Shown: in pieces, positions 34,764-49,006 of the stretch
How positions within the stretch are numbered: the stretch's first letter is position 1
How the letters are laid out: the number at the start of each line of letters is the position of its first letter
Assembly: GCF_020497125.1 (NCBI RefSeq)
Contig: NC_059076.1
Span: 12,329,951-12,393,950, forward strand
Reading direction: 5' to 3'
DNA length: 64,000 nt
From: Mauremys mutica
Lineage: Eukaryota > Chordata > Testudines > Geoemydidae
Position numbers and translations under genes: made by a program
Notes under the pieces: model-generated
Databases searched by the model: none
Told to the model about the DNA's origin: nothing
The model's input: only the letters and a program-made list of their open reading frames with translations

Positions 34764-35490
34764 TGTGGCAAAGTACCTTCTTCTCCTCAGCAGGCTCAGT
34801 TCTTTTTAGCCTCAGGGTACGTCTTCACTACCCGCCGTATCGGCGGGTAGCAATCGATTTCTCGGGGATCGATATATTCATCTCATCTAGACGCGATATA
34901 TCGATCCCCAAACGCGCTCCTGTCGACTCCGGAACTCCACCAACCTGAACGGCGGTAGCGGAGTCGACATGGGGAGCCGCGGACATCGATCCCGCGCTGT
35001 GAGGACGGTAGGTAATTCGATATAAGATACTTCGACTTCAGCTACGTTATTCACGTAGCTGAAGTTGCATATCTTATATCGATATTCCCCTGTAGTGTAG
35101 ACCAGCCCTCAGAGACACAGGCTTGGGCAAGGCAAATCCTTACAGGTAGCACAGGGTTTGGCTAGTCCTTTCCTCAGTCAATCCCTTGTGCTGGTTTTCC
35201 TTCCCTTCTGGGGAGGGAGTGCAGCCTTCCTTCCTAGAAGGGTTCAATGTCTTGCTACACCTAGCCTACTGGCAACTTCCCTGCTTCTCTCACCCCTCCA
35301 TGCAAGGGAGGGTTTAAAAAGGTCACAAGCAGTTGGAGCCAGCTGAACCTAATTAGTTCCCTGGTAACCCCTTTTCCAGCTGAACCTTATTTCCCCGTGG
35401 TTCTCTCTTGCAGTGGGTCGGCTGAGTCCTTTTAACCCCCTGGGACTAATCCCCCCCGCCCCGGCAGCTGTTTGTCCTGGGTTTACCACA
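34764..35490 (-). mobile_element. Ty3/Gypsy-type LTR (minus) hosting a Harbinger MITE
   Basis: Minus-strand reading starts TGTGGTAAACCC and ends ACTTTGCCACA. Sequence such as CTTCTCCTCAGCAGGCTCAG and the 35.1-35.4 kb stretch resemble other turtle Gypsy LTRs. The MITE at 34815-35108 splits it. Confidence 0.6.
34815..35108. mobile_element. Harbinger-type MITE
   Basis: Starts GGGTACGTCTTCACTAC and ends GTAGTGTAGACCAGCCC, with 3-bp TCA duplication (34812-34814, 35109-35111). Internal inverted repeats with ATATCGATCCCC and CTTCAGCTACGTTATTCACG. Confidence 0.85.
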
Positions 35491-37960
35491 ACTAGCAAAA
35501 GAATTCTTACTGCTTATACCAGTTCCCTAAACAAAATAAGCTATACCAGCAAAAGGATGTTAGTATAACCGCATCTACATGAGCGTTTTTGCTGGCACAG
35601 CTGCTATATCAGATAGGGGGCAATTTTTCCACACTACCTACCTAGATAGATAAGCCAACAAAACTTTCAAGTTAGTCAATTCCTTAGAAACAGAAACGTG
35701 CCTTACCTTATTGAAGATTTTGTTTGCGGAGGGCCAGCACAGCAAAAACATTGTTTCCAGCTCCCTGTGAGCAGAACAGCAAAAGACAGAAGGACAGTAG
35801 GGCTTTTGCCTTCCAGTTTATTCATCCCAGGGATTTCAATGTACCCTAAACCTGGAAAGCGATTGATTTATAGCTTCCCAAGGTCAGAAGGGACATCTAG
35901 TTTGATCTCCTGTATAAGATAGGTGCTAGAATGCCCCCAAAATAGTTCCTAGAGCATATATTTTAGAAAAACATCCAATCTGGATTTAAAAATTATCAGG
36001 GATGGAGACTTTACCATGGTAAATTGTTTCCATGATTGATTACACTCACCATTAAAAATTTACACCGTATTAAGATGAACCCTGACTCTGGCTGAACTCT
36101 CTAAACCTAAACACAAACTGAGCAACTGGTGCTGATTAGACGCATAGGCTAGGTCTATACTAGGAAATGTTTGCAAAAGATTGCTACCATTGCAATGTTA
36201 GGAGCCCCAGTGTAGGTAGCTTTCTGGCTCTATCAGCCATTTTCAGCATCCGCTTATTTAAGCGAGCCTAGCTGACACAGTGCTGACACACTTCCTCACA
36301 TGGCTAACACAGAAATATTAGCAACAGTGGAAACTCTTCTAGACAAGGCCATTCAGAAAAGAAAAATCTTAAAGGCATTGGGGACTCCTGTTTCTGTTAA
36401 GTGAGCATTTTTTTTGGAGTGGGAAGACATGACCAAATTAGTTCCATCATCAAACAACTCTACTGCCTCCCTATGCATTGCAAAATCCAGTTCTAAACTG
36501 ACCACTTTAACTCATGCCCCTGGGATGCCAATCTCACAGATTTTGTCTAGCCCCTCTCCTTTCGCTTTTCACATCTCTTGTTTTAATGTGGCCGCCTCTG
36601 CTTCCCTCCGTGCAACCGGGTGCTGCCTGTGAAGGAGGCTTCTCCTTTGCCGTTATTGCCATCTGAAACAGCCTGATTGAATCTCTCTGCCTCTCCAGTT
36701 ATCCATCTCATTTCAAACAGCTGGTGGAAACATAACTTTTCTCTCTGCTGTTATTGTGTTGTTTAACTCAGCAAAGCAATTTGGGATACAATTTGAATGA
36801 AAGAGAGAAAAAAGTAAGGTTTCAGAGTAGCAGCTGTGTTAGTCTGTATCCGCAAAAAGAACAGGAGTACTTGTGGCACCTTAGAGACTAACAAATTTAT
36901 TTCAGCATAAGCTTTTGTGGGCTACAGCTCACTTCTTCGGATGCATAGAATGGAACTTAAAAAATTAAGCTGCATAGTGTACCAGTTATTCCTCAAAAAT
37001 GCCATGTAAGAATCCTTGTGACAATTAGGTGATTTGGAAGCACCATAGAGGGACCCCAACATTTCTCATATGTGATGTAGCGCTATAATATAATAATGAA
37101 GTGGTACTTTGTGAAATAAGTTTTAGGTATCTCAGCTCTGCCTTGATATAACCCAGTAAAGGCTTCAGAGCATGATGCAAAATCCATGGATTTGTTGAGC
37201 CGCTCAGGAGACATCAGAGGACTGAGACACAATGACAACAGGCTCCCACATCAGAAACCCAAAGATGCTAGTGACTTTTCAAGCATTGTTACTATACACC
37301 AAGAGAAATACATAGACTCCCTGAACTGGTATAACCCCCAGCACAGACCATGTTTTAAACAACCTCAGGAGAAGGACATGAAACAGAAGTGTAAACACAC
37401 CTCCTGGGGATCTGTGGCTTACTAAAGCTTTCCTGAGTTTTAGCCACATGGACTTGTCTGGATGGAGGGGCTTTTCTTAGATCACCAGGGCTGCTCTTGC
37501 TGACAAGTCCCAAGACTTTATTGTCTGGCCAGGGCATTTCCAGGTCAGGATCCAAATTTCTCCCTTTCTGGGTCCAAGGTATATTTGTTCTGGCAGGCCT
37601 TTCAGGAATCATCATGCTGGTAAATCTGCAGTTTAGTATTTTGGGCCAGCTGACTTGGACTGCGACTCCTGAGGGCAGAGTTGGGCTTGAACTGCCGCCA
37701 TGCTCCCTGGATGCTAGCGCAATGGGTGTCATTTAAAATACATCTGGGGGAGCAGAGGGAGCCGGCAGCATTTCCAGCCTGGGGCCCAGGGCAGCTGCCA
37801 GCTGAGTGTGGGCTGGGACACCAGTGCTAAAGTGAGGCTGGGTACACAGGGAGAGCTGGGAGCCGGCCCTGTGCCCTATAGCTGGGGTTGCTGCGCCCCG
37901 CTGGCGCAGAGGGGCAGCCTGGTCTCTGTGCAGGGAAGCTCCACAGGGCAAGCCCCCTCC
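35491..37960. other. Spacer with repeat remnants
   Basis: Includes a minus-strand CR1 3' fragment (35880-36060, AGGTCAGAAGGGACATCTAG) and a Penelope-like tail (36822-36945, TTGTGGCACCTTAGAGACTA then CACTTCTTCGGATGCAT). ORFs at 37186-37425 and 37355-37732 have no recognisable domain. Confidence 0.5.
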
Positions 37961-38099
37961 CTCTTAGGGTGACCAGATGTCCTGGTCCCTCTCACCTTTC
38001 TTCTCCCCCATAGCATCAGCTGCCTCTGCCCCTCTCAGCCCCACGCAGTGGGGCTGGGCAGCCGGTGGGGGGCGCTGGCTGGCTGCCTTCTCCGCCCCG

Positions 38100-38350
38100 C
38101 GCACTAAACCCCCTCCATCCCTCCCGCCCCGTGGGAAACTCAGGGACCCCGTGACGTCCCGAGGGGCTTTTCTGACGTCACGTGGGCAAATACCCAGCAC
38201 GCAATACAGCCGGGCGCCTTTAGCTGGAGAGGAGCGTCCTGCTTGGGGTGGGCACGGCAGGGCTGCAGGCTGCCGGCTCGCCCCGCTGCGCTCCGGAGTC
38301 AGCGATCCGGGCTGCGCGCAACGTGGATCGAGCAGGCTCATCCGTGTGCA
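38100..38350. promoter_or_regulatory. CpG-rich patch with CRE/E-box motifs (candidate promoter)
   Basis: Contains GTGACGTCC and CTGACGTCACGTGGG (full CRE palindrome fused to a CACGTG E-box) at about 38150-38190, then CpG-dense sequence to 38335. No coding exon follows on either strand, so it may be a noncoding transcript promoter or part of a GC-rich repeat. Confidence 0.3.
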
Positions 38351-38499
38351 CTGCCCTGCTGCGTCCACATGATTGTACCATGTCCACATGGTTGTATCGC
38401 TGCAGCCAGTGGCGATCTGGCGCTGTAATCTATGTGGATCCAGGAATACAGGCTATGTCCAGTGTCGAATCAGCAGTGTAATCCATGTACAAGTGTAAT

Positions 38500-39760
38500 C
38501 ATGATGTATGATTCATCAGCATGGTCCATGTGCAATATGGATTCACCACTGTAATCTGTCTGCTGTACTGGAGCTGGTGATTTGGATCTGATCATCTCTT
38601 TGCAGGCAGGCAAGAAGAGCATAGCAAGAAGTATTCATTCGTTTTGAGGGTATATATTAATATGTACTATTCTTATTTGATTTTTAGCAAAACAGAACAA
38701 AGTGCAGTAACTGCCAGTAAAAAATAAACTCTTGTAATGTATATATACCAAGAATGTATAATTTGATTTCTTGAAGCATTCTTTTCTAGGGGTACTTTAT
38801 ATTTAAAGAGTAGTGAGACTAGTTAATTGCTGGTGTGTTTAATCAACCCTTTCTCAGTGGTTAACGCTACAAAGAACTCACCCAGGGGTCACCCCAGAAG
38901 GGAACAGTCATGTTATTTGTTAAACTGAGATTTATAGTCAAAACTTCATTGTACAGTGAATACAAATATAATTATAAAGTTAGGAGTGCTCATAATAGTG
39001 AACTCTCTCTATATATATTCTAGCTGGTAGGCCTCCAGGTTTTCAGAGCAGCACAAGTCAAACAAGGCCAGTCGTTAAGTGTGAAAACGTGCAGTTGAAG
39101 ATGACCAGTTTAAGTAACACTTCATCATAAAGACATTTTATTTTCCACTCATGTGAACCCTGCTGATATTTTTGCTCACTGCCCTGCTCATTAACAAAAC
39201 TAGGGGGCAGCCTTTCCTCATGTTAAGCAGCACTTATTTGCAGAAGAGATCCCATTGTGCACCCAGGCACACACTCAAAAGTCCCCACTTGCAAGTGTTG
39301 AAGAAGGAGGCACACGCTGCTTGTTGCATGGGTGAATGGAAGGTGCACAGATACCAGGGTGACAGGAAGGCTACAAGAACCTGAATAGACTAAGCTACAC
39401 AGGTGAGCAAGCACTTTTCAGTTGTAGAATTTGACTTTGTGTCAGCATAAACTAGAAGAAGGAGAAGTGGTTTTATACAGGAGTTCTCATATTTAGTCAG
39501 AATGGGGACCACTTCTTAAGAGAGAACTGGTCGCCCACCTCCCTGGCACTATCCCCTTTATGAGCCACCATTCTCTAGAGAAATTACAATACTTGATGAA
39601 TCTGTACATTCAGAATTAATACCTTCAAGATCAAGAAAGCCTCCTTTCCCAAACCAAATTCCACTATTTCATTTTTCTCTTCATTGAATCTCCCCAGCAC
39701 CTCCCTCCCCACCAAGCTACCTCTCCCCTCCTGTTTGCCCCACTCCCTTGTTAAAGTGTC
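38500..39760. other. No recognised gene
   Basis: AT-richer sequence after the CpG patch; nothing recognised. Confidence 0.4.
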
Positions 39761-39763
39761 TTA

Positions 39764-41550
39764 GGCCTGGTCTACACTAGGAGTTTATGTCGAATTTAGC
39801 AGCGTTAATTCAACTTAACCGTGCACCCGTCCACACCAGGAAGCTAATTAGTTCGACCTAGAGGGCTCTTTAGTTCGAATTCTGTACTCCTCCCCAACGA
39901 GGGGAGTAGCGCTAAATTCGACATGGCTATGTCGAATTAGCCTATGTGTGGACAGAAATCGACCTTAGTAGCTCCGGGAGCTATCCCACAGTGCACCACT
40001 CTGTTGACGCTCTGGACAGCAGTCCAAGCTTGGATGTTCCGACCAGCCACACAGGAAATGCCCAGGGAAAATTTGACACGCTCCGGCGCCTTGTGGATGT
40101 TCTGCAGGACCGCAGGCAGGAGGACAGAGCCCCCCTGCACTGTATCTGCAACCGCTCTCCCCTGCCACAAAGTCCCAAACCCCCCTCACCCAAAGTAACA
40201 AGAAGGAGGGGCAACAGGGGCCGTGAAAACTGTCACTGCACCCCTGCAGAGTGCACAAATACAAGAAGGCTCTCATTCCCTAAATGTTGAGAAGTCCTTC
40301 CCTTCCTGGCTCACCGAAGCCCCAATCCCAGTTTCATCCCCTAACTGTGTAGTTGATTATTAAAAGTAGTTTGCTGTTAATTACTATTTCCGTCAAGTTT
40401 TTCTACAGAAGACTGTCTGTGAAGGGGGGGAGGAAGGGGGTTGTTAATTGCATAGGACAGTCACTTTTATCAGGGTACAGACACGGGGGTCACACACACA
40501 GTGCAGTCAGTAGGCACCCTGGTCAGTCTGGGAGGTGTTTTCCATGTTCTGTGTGGGTGGGGGGTACGTGACTTTGTGGCATGGGAGGGCGGTTACAGAA
40601 CTTATGCAGCGGTCCTTGTCCCGGACCACAGAGCCACGCAGCAGGGGAATCTGTAACCGTCCTCCCCCACCACAAGGTCACGTAGCCCCCGCACACAGAG
40701 TCCCGAAAAGGAGGGATGGCAGGCTCCGTTGAAACAACCAGTCCGGCACTGCAGACCGCTCTAGGAGCAGGATCCTATCATTCCTCGAGTGTAGAAGCGG
40801 TGTTAACATCACTGCACACCCTACCCACCACAGTCTGCATCCCTGTTTCAACCCTTTAACGCGAATTCATTAATAAAGAAAACGTTGTTAATTAACAATG
40901 TTCCATTAACTTTATTTTTAAACGTGTGTTGGAAGGGGGGAAAACGTGGTGAATGGGGTATGTAACCGCAGAAGAAAGTCAACAGTAACTGAAGCAGGGG
41001 CAGGTTCAGCTTCTCTGTAAAGAAACTGAACAGTCACAGGTTACCCTGCTCCCTGAGGAACCTAGCTTTCAAAGCCTCCTGGATGCACAGTGCTTCCCGC
41101 TGGGCTCTTCTAATTGCACGGCTGTCTGGCTGAGCGTAATCAGCAGCCAGGCGATTTGCCTCAACCTCCCATCCCGCCATAAAGGTCTCCCCCTTGCTCT
41201 CACAGAGATTGTGGAGCACACAGCAAGCTGCAATAACAATGGGGATATTGGTTTCGCTGAGATCCGAGCGAGTCAGTAAGCTTCGCCATCTCCCCTTGAG
41301 ACGTCCGAAAGCACGTTGAATGATGACAGTTACCCAAGACCACGCTCGACACATTTTTCCCCCCAGCATGCATTGTGGGGAAATCCCAGAATTCAAATGG
41401 GCAGCGGGGACTGCGGGAACTGTGGGATAGCTTCCCACAGTGCACCGCTTCCAGTGTCGACGCTTGCCCCGTTAGTGTGGACTCACAAAGTCGAATTAGT
41501 GTCCTTAGTGTGGACACACAAATTCGACTTTGTGAGGTCGATTCCACAAT
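39764..41550 (-). mobile_element. PIF/Harbinger transposon with internal deletion
   Basis: Left end AGGCCTGGTCTACACTAG preceded by TTA, the usual Harbinger target. Subterminal TCGAATT repeats recur at both ends (39790-39960 and 41490-41545). The right terminus is not clean. It contains the C-terminal part of the transposase (next entry). Confidence 0.8.
41034..41438 (-). pseudogene. PIF/Harbinger transposase C-terminal fragment
   Basis: Encodes QRAFGRLKGRWRSLL and IVIAACCVLHNLCESKGE, the terminal part of the DDE_Tnp_4-type transposase carrying the last catalytic acidic region, followed by an Arg/Ala-rich tail. The upstream catalytic half is missing, so it cannot be active. Confidence 0.85.
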
Positions 41551-41750
41551 TCCTCTGCTCTGGAGTGTAACTGCACCATGGTCTAGATGGCCCAAGACTC
41601 CAGGTTCAAGTGTCTGACCATCACCAGGGCACAGACACTTCTCAGTGTACTACTTCTAGTTGAAGAAAGGAGGTGGGGGGGAAAGCTATTCTCAACAGAA
41701 ACGACAGAGAACCGTGAATTAGAACTACAGCACTAAGATGCCAGGCTCCT

Positions 41751-41818
41751 TCAGATCTCTGTTCGGAACTGCAGGTTGGTCCCAGCCATTTTCCTCTCGT
41801 AATCTTCATTGAATGTCT
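41751..41818 (-). pseudogene. SULT1B1: SULT1B1-like exon 8, distal part (separated by hAT insertion)
   Basis: Continues the C-terminus interrupted at 42680: ETFNEDYERKMAGTNLQF and RTEI, then TGA at 41753-41751. The FRTEI end is typical of SULT1B. With the proximal 45 nt it makes 113 nt, matching the usual coding length of the last SULT1 exon. It is no longer reached in frame because the inserted element brings a stop. Confidence 0.9.
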
Positions 41819-41826
41819 CATTCTGG

Positions 41827-42679
41827 TAGGGTGACCAGACGTCCCGATTTTATCGGGACTGTCCCGATATTTGCTTGTTTGTCCCGCGTCCCGACCGATG
41901 TTTGGTCGGGACACGGGACAAACAAGCAATTTTGCCCTCCGCTCCGGTGCATAGACGGAGCCCGGAGGGGCTTTCACCCCCCCACTTCCCCCGACCATCC
42001 CTCTTCTTCCCCCATTGGACCCCTCCCCAAATCCCTGCCCTGGACCCGCCCCAACCCTGCCCCTCACTGCCCCATTGGATCCCTCCCCAACTCCCCGCCC
42101 TGGCCCCGCCTCTTCCCCAAGCACGCAGCATTCCTCCTCCCTCCCAGGTTTGCACACGGGCCATGGCCGGGGCTGGGAGTGCAGTACGGAGGCTGCTCCA
42201 GCCCTGCAGCCTGCAGGGCAGCGTGGAGCAGGCAGGGGGCAGAGACACGTGTGGGGCAGACACGCTCCTGCCAGGAGGGGCCGGGCCCGGCTGCCTGGTT
42301 CGCCCCCTGCCCGGGGGGGGGGGGTGTCCCCGAGTTCCCTGCAGCCGGAGCGGGGCTGCCCGGGGCGAGTGTCCCAGGCGGGGCAGAGTGGAGCAGCCTC
42401 TGCTGAGGGGCTGGTGCTATGAAGCCCGGGAGCGGCTGGGCCAGGAGCTGCAAGAGGGGTCCGGAGCGTGGCTCGGCTGCACAGCTCGGGGCCCAGGAGC
42501 GAGGGGATGGGGGAGCTGGGAGTGTATTGGGGGTCAGAGCTGAGAGTTGGGTGAAGACGGGGCGCTCTGGCTTTTTTTTTTTTTTTGCTCCACACACCCC
42601 CCCCCCCCGCGTCTCGATATTTTCTCCACCCCCGCCCCCCCGCGTCCCGATATTTCATGTTTGTCATCTGGTCACCCTA
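41827..42679. mobile_element. 853-bp hAT-type element inserted in SULT exon 8
   Basis: Starts TAGGGTGACCAGA and ends TCTGGTCACCCTA (perfect 13-bp inverted repeat), with perfect 8-bp duplication CATTCTGG at 41819-41826 and 42680-42687. The interior is GC-rich with TCCCGATATTT-type repeats at both ends; its long ORFs show no transposase motif, so it is non-autonomous. It shares termini with 10466-10587 and 63870-64000. Confidence 0.95.
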
Positions 42680-42724
42680 CATTCTGGGCCACAGTAAAGT
42701 GATTCTTCCAGTCCCCAGCAATCC
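42680..42724 (-). pseudogene. SULT1B1: SULT1B1-like exon 8, proximal part
   Basis: Acceptor TTTCAG before 42724. Joined to the last base of exon 7 it reads (R)KGIAGDWKNHFTVAQN. This holds the RKGxxGDWK loop that binds the 3'-phosphate of PAPS and the K...TV start of the KTVE dimerisation motif. Reading on into the inserted element gives Val-Gly and then a TGA at 42674-42672. The final E of KTVE and the last 22 residues are therefore cut off. Confidence 0.92.
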
Positions 42725-42727
42725 CTG

Positions 42728-42760
<33 letters not shown>

Positions 42761-42897
42761 AAAAAGACAGTGAATGAAACAGCAGAGCTCTTGGTGAAGC
42801 AAGAGAACTCCCAGTGGTGGAAATGCAATAGAAAAAGAGTATCAAGAAAACACTAATGGTCTAAATTCTACTCTCAGTTACATTCTTTTCTCTGGCT

Positions 42898-43114
42898 CAG
42901 GGGTTCTCAAACTGGGGATCATGACCCCTCAGGGGGTCACAAGGTTATTACATGGGGGGTCATGAGCTGTCAGCCTCCGCCCCAAACCCCACTTCACCTC
43001 CATCATTTATAATAGTGTTAGATATTTAAAATGCGTTTTTAATTTATAACGGGGTCACACTCAGAGGCTTGCTATGGGAAAGGGGTCACCAGGACAAAAG
43101 TTTGAGAACCACTG
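42898..43114. mobile_element. hAT-like MITE (CAGGGGTTCTCAAACT termini)
   Basis: Starts CAGGGGTTCTCAAACT and ends AGTTTGAGAACCACTG. Target duplication not clear. Lies in the last intron of the sulfotransferase locus. Confidence 0.75.
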
Positions 43115-43689
43115 CCTCAAGCTCCAAAAGATTTGTGAGGGTGTAACTGAGAATTTGAACCTCGATCTATTAAGTGAATACATTTTTCTGTGCATCACAA
43201 ACAAAAATATAGTTAAACTGAATGTTCATTGGATAAAAACTCCTAACAGCTTAACACTTTGAGCACCTTTTCCATATAATGAGCACAAAAAGGCATCAAG
43301 AAAAATGCTGGTGTCCAGGATAGCGAATTGATAAAAAGAGCAGACTTTGAAAAAAATGTTTTGGTAGCAATTAGCTTTTAACTGGAAATTAGTCACTGGA
43401 AAATTGGTGAACTGAAATATTGTATTGGTCAATTTGCTAACAGTTTGTGGAAGCACTGGGTGGATGCCAGAGAAAGCAAACCAGCTAACCAGATCCTGCA
43501 TTCCATATTGATTGTTTTAAACATAGTTTTAGTATGGAAATTATTCCCTCTCACCTATATTATTATTAGTAAACATGTTTATTACGGTAGTGTCCAGGGA
43601 ACAGCAAAACTGGGTCCCCATTGTGCTAGGCGCTGTACACACAGAGTAATAAAGAGGCTTAGTCCCAAATGGCTCACGCTGTATCATTC

Positions 43690-44238
<549 letters not shown>

Positions 44239-45371
44239 CTACAGAAAAACAAGTGGCACTTCAGGTGGTGGGACCCAGTGGCTCAACTAGTCAGGTTACC
44301 ACCATGTAACACAGTGAAAGTCTAGAACTTTTATGAGATGCCAGCAACCTTAGTTGTTCCACTGTATCAAAACTAATATCCAGCAACCCATCAATACATT
44401 TCATCAACCTTGCACCCAATTCTTACACACTTTCCCAAAACAGAACGGAGATTAATAGCCCAAAAAGAAAAAAACCCTTCTTTGTCTCCCTCCCTAGCAT
44501 TAGCACATTGCACAGGCCAGCTTAATTCTGGCTCTGCCTAACTTTTGAGTACTGGGCTTTGCTACCCAAATAATGTTATTTTAACATAGTTTTTTGGGGG
44601 GTGCAAGATGTGTAGAGAGAGAGAGACCAAGACTGGTCTGTAACTCACCAATCCCATCACTTTATTTAGAAAGTGATGCAGACGGCCACTCCAGAGGGAC
44701 CCTCATTTCAGCCACATCTTCCCCAGCCACGCACAGAATTCTTAGGGCCAGATCCGCAGCTGCTGCAGCCCTAACGACTACAGCAGTGGAACTCTGCTGA
44801 TTTAAGGACCTGGCCCTTGCTCTCAAACGTCACTTCCTGTTCTTCAGCAATACGTGGATGCTAAGCTTCAGGATAACCCAGCTCCAAATACTAGCCCATA
44901 TTACTGTTACTTGGGAAGGTAGTGATTCATTCCATTTCGTGTGGTTCAAAGCTATAGTTGGGATGTTTATCCAAATCTCTCTGGTACGGAAATCACCCAA
45001 GATCAGGCTCTCATGAGATTTCTGGTACTGCTGGGTTGGAAATACCCAATTCCTCTCCCAGCTAAAACCAGGAATTCCAGAGTGAAATTAAAGGGAACAG
45101 GAACAACTGTTCTTTTTCAAATCCCCATCTAAGGTTCACTTTGGGCCTGAGCAAGAGGTTAAGTCCCTTCTAGACTAGCTCCCCCATCTTTAATTATATG
45201 CTTCCCTAACTTCCCCCTCCCCTTCCTGCCTCTTAATAAATGTGCTACCTCAGCATTTTTAAATTAGAGGGGTAAAAGTCTCTTTAAAGAAAGGAGCTCT
45301 CTTTTGGTGCTTGCTCTTCAAGAGAAGCACTCCCACAAGCCTGAACTCCAGCATGGGCAAGAGGCTTTCGG
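44239..45371. other. SULT intron 6, no other gene
   Basis: Contains a fragment of the amniote GGGCCAGATCCGCAGC repeat (44745-44820). No exon recognised. Confidence 0.45.
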
Positions 45372-45838
45372 AAAGCAAAATGGCCCAGTGGTTAGGGCAC
45401 TAGCTTGGGACTCAGGACACCTGGATTCAGTTCCTTGTTCTGCCACACACTTCCTGTGTGACCCTGGGCAAGTCACTTAACCTCTTTATGCCTCAGTTCC
45501 GTAAAAATGGGGAATAGCAGCACTGACCTCCCTCACAGGGGTGTTATGAGGATAAATCCATTTGATATCATGAGGCTCATGATAAATCTAGACACATGGG
45601 GGAGGTTTAGGTTGGATATTAGGAAAAACTTTTTCACTAGTAGGGTGGTGAAGAACTGGAATGGGTTACCTAGGGAGGTAGTGGAATCTCCTTCCTTAGA
45701 GGTTTTTAAGGTCAGGCTTGACAAAGCCCTGGCTGGGATGATTTAGTTGGGTTTGGTCCTGCTTTGAGCAGGGGGTTGGACTAGATGACCTCCTGAGGTC
45801 CCTTCCAACCCTGAGATTCTATGATTCTATGATTTCTA
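45372..45838 (+). repeat. CORE/MIR-like SINE followed by CR1 3' end
   Basis: 45372-45560: GGCCCAGTGGTTAGGGCACT, CTGTGTGACCCTGGGCAAGT and CACAGGGGTGTTATGAGGAT, a tRNA-headed CORE SINE. 45597-45838: CR1 3' UTR ending in TCTATGATTCTATGATTTC, the CR1 terminal repeat. Both lie in a SULT intron. Confidence 0.8.
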
Positions 45839-46100
45839 GATAAGGGAGAATAAGTGGGGAAGGAGGGAGCTCAGGGGTAGTATTAGCACCAGCCAAAGCA
45901 TTTAACGAGTCACAGTCTGGCCCTTTTACTCATGGTGGACCGCACTACCCTAGAGAGACAAATTCTCTTCAGGACAGCCAGACTGCTCTTCAGATGGACA
46001 TTGCACAGTAGGGTAAGGCATTCAACAGGTGTCAGATTCGTTGCCTCCATCCTGGTGTGTGTGGAGTGGCCCCTCAAGTGGGTACCTCTTGCCCTCTCAC

Positions 46101-46195
46101 CTCTTTCATGTCCTCATAGAACAGGTATAAAATGGGATGGTCCTTTCTCTTCTCCCACCAGCCTTTCACATGGTCATACCAGGAACCATACGCAA
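46101..46195 (-). CDS. SULT1B1: SULT1B1-like exon 6
   Basis: 95 nt, the family-typical length. Encodes (V)[17 protein letters not shown] then [14 protein letters not shown], ending in phase 0 before GTGAGA; acceptor TTTAG. Frame and splice sites intact. [12 protein letters not shown] is a hallmark of SULT1 enzymes. Confidence 0.95.
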
Positions 46196-46495
46196 CTAAA
46201 CTTAGAGAAAAAGGCACACACACAAATACTCTTAGTAACATGAGCGTGTCAGGTCCCTGGGGGTCATGTTCTCTTTTGGCTCAATGCCACTGAAATGCAT
46301 TGTGTGTGCAATTACTATGACATCACGTGTAAATTGGGTAACTGGGCACAAACCACCAGTTGCAGCTATTCGCCTACACTAGGTCAAATTCTTTGTCCCT
46401 TTGGTTCCACTGTCAGGTTAGAATCTTCATCTATTATTTTGTGTGACTGGAGCAGAAACTAGATATTAACAAACTCTTATATAAATACAGCTTAG

Positions 46496-48090
<1,595 letters not shown>

Positions 48091-48188
48091 CTTGCAGCCA
48101 TTTTCCCAGAAGGACATTGGAAGGAGCTGGACTGGGAGGTGGGTTTTCACTAAACGAGGAGATGACTTCTCGGCCAGTTTCTCTGTAC
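48091..48188 (-). CDS. SULT1B1: SULT1B1-like exon 4, copy b
   Basis: 98 nt, acceptor CCCAG and donor GTAACC. Encodes [20 protein letters not shown] then LLPMSFWENGCK; the KTHLP segment includes the catalytic His (PRLVKTHLP). Starts in phase 1 after exon 3b and ends in phase 0. A second version of the same exon lies at 52608-52705. Confidence 0.95.
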
Positions 48189-48397
48189 CTGGGAAGCAGA
48201 GGTTCAAAGGGATCATTGATGCCGCTAGAGAAGGCATTAAAGGTAACATTTCCAAAAGCATCCAAGTCTCACTGAAAGTCAGGAACCAAACCAAGATCTT
48301 CTGAGTCTTAGGCCAGTGCTCTAGCCACAATCCCTTCTTTCCTCTCCTGAGCTGCAAGCCAGCCACACAGAATCATTGACCTTTTTGTCTGGAATCA

Positions 48398-48580
<183 letters not shown>

Positions 48581-48700
48581 TCAAGAACCAAGTTTATCCC
48601 GCAAGGAACAGTCAAGCAGGAACCCCATCCACTGTTCTTCCAGCCAAAACAGCACTTACGGTATTCAGCCTATTCATTTAGGATCTTCAATATTCTAGCT

Positions 48701-49006
48701 CAGCGGTTCTCCCCTGTGGGTCGGGACCCCAAAGTGAGTCATGACCCCATTTTAATGGAGTTGCCAGGGCTGGCTTAGACTTGCTGGGACCCCCACCTGC
48801 CTGGGACTGAAGCCCTTGGGCTTTGTCTTTGGACTCCTCCCGCACCTGAGGCAGTGGGGGCGGGGCTCAGGCTTTGGCTATGGCCTCCAACCGGGGCGGC
48901 AGGGCTCCGGTGGACTCGGGCTTTGGTCCTCCCTCCTGGGGTCATGTAGCAATTTGTGTTGTCAGAAGGGGGGGTTGCAGAGTGGAATGAAGTTTGAGAA
49001 CCGCTG
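48701..49006. mobile_element. hAT-like MITE (CAGCGGTTCTC termini)
   Basis: Ends AGTTTGAGAACCGCTG; flanks TTCTAGCT and TTCTAGTG match at 6 of 8. Lies between the two exon 3-4 pairs. Confidence 0.8.

Noticed and set aside
41642..42667. 341-codon minus ORF inside the hAT insertion
   Set aside because: It is read through a non-autonomous element with poly-T, C-runs and inverted ends; no transposase motif.
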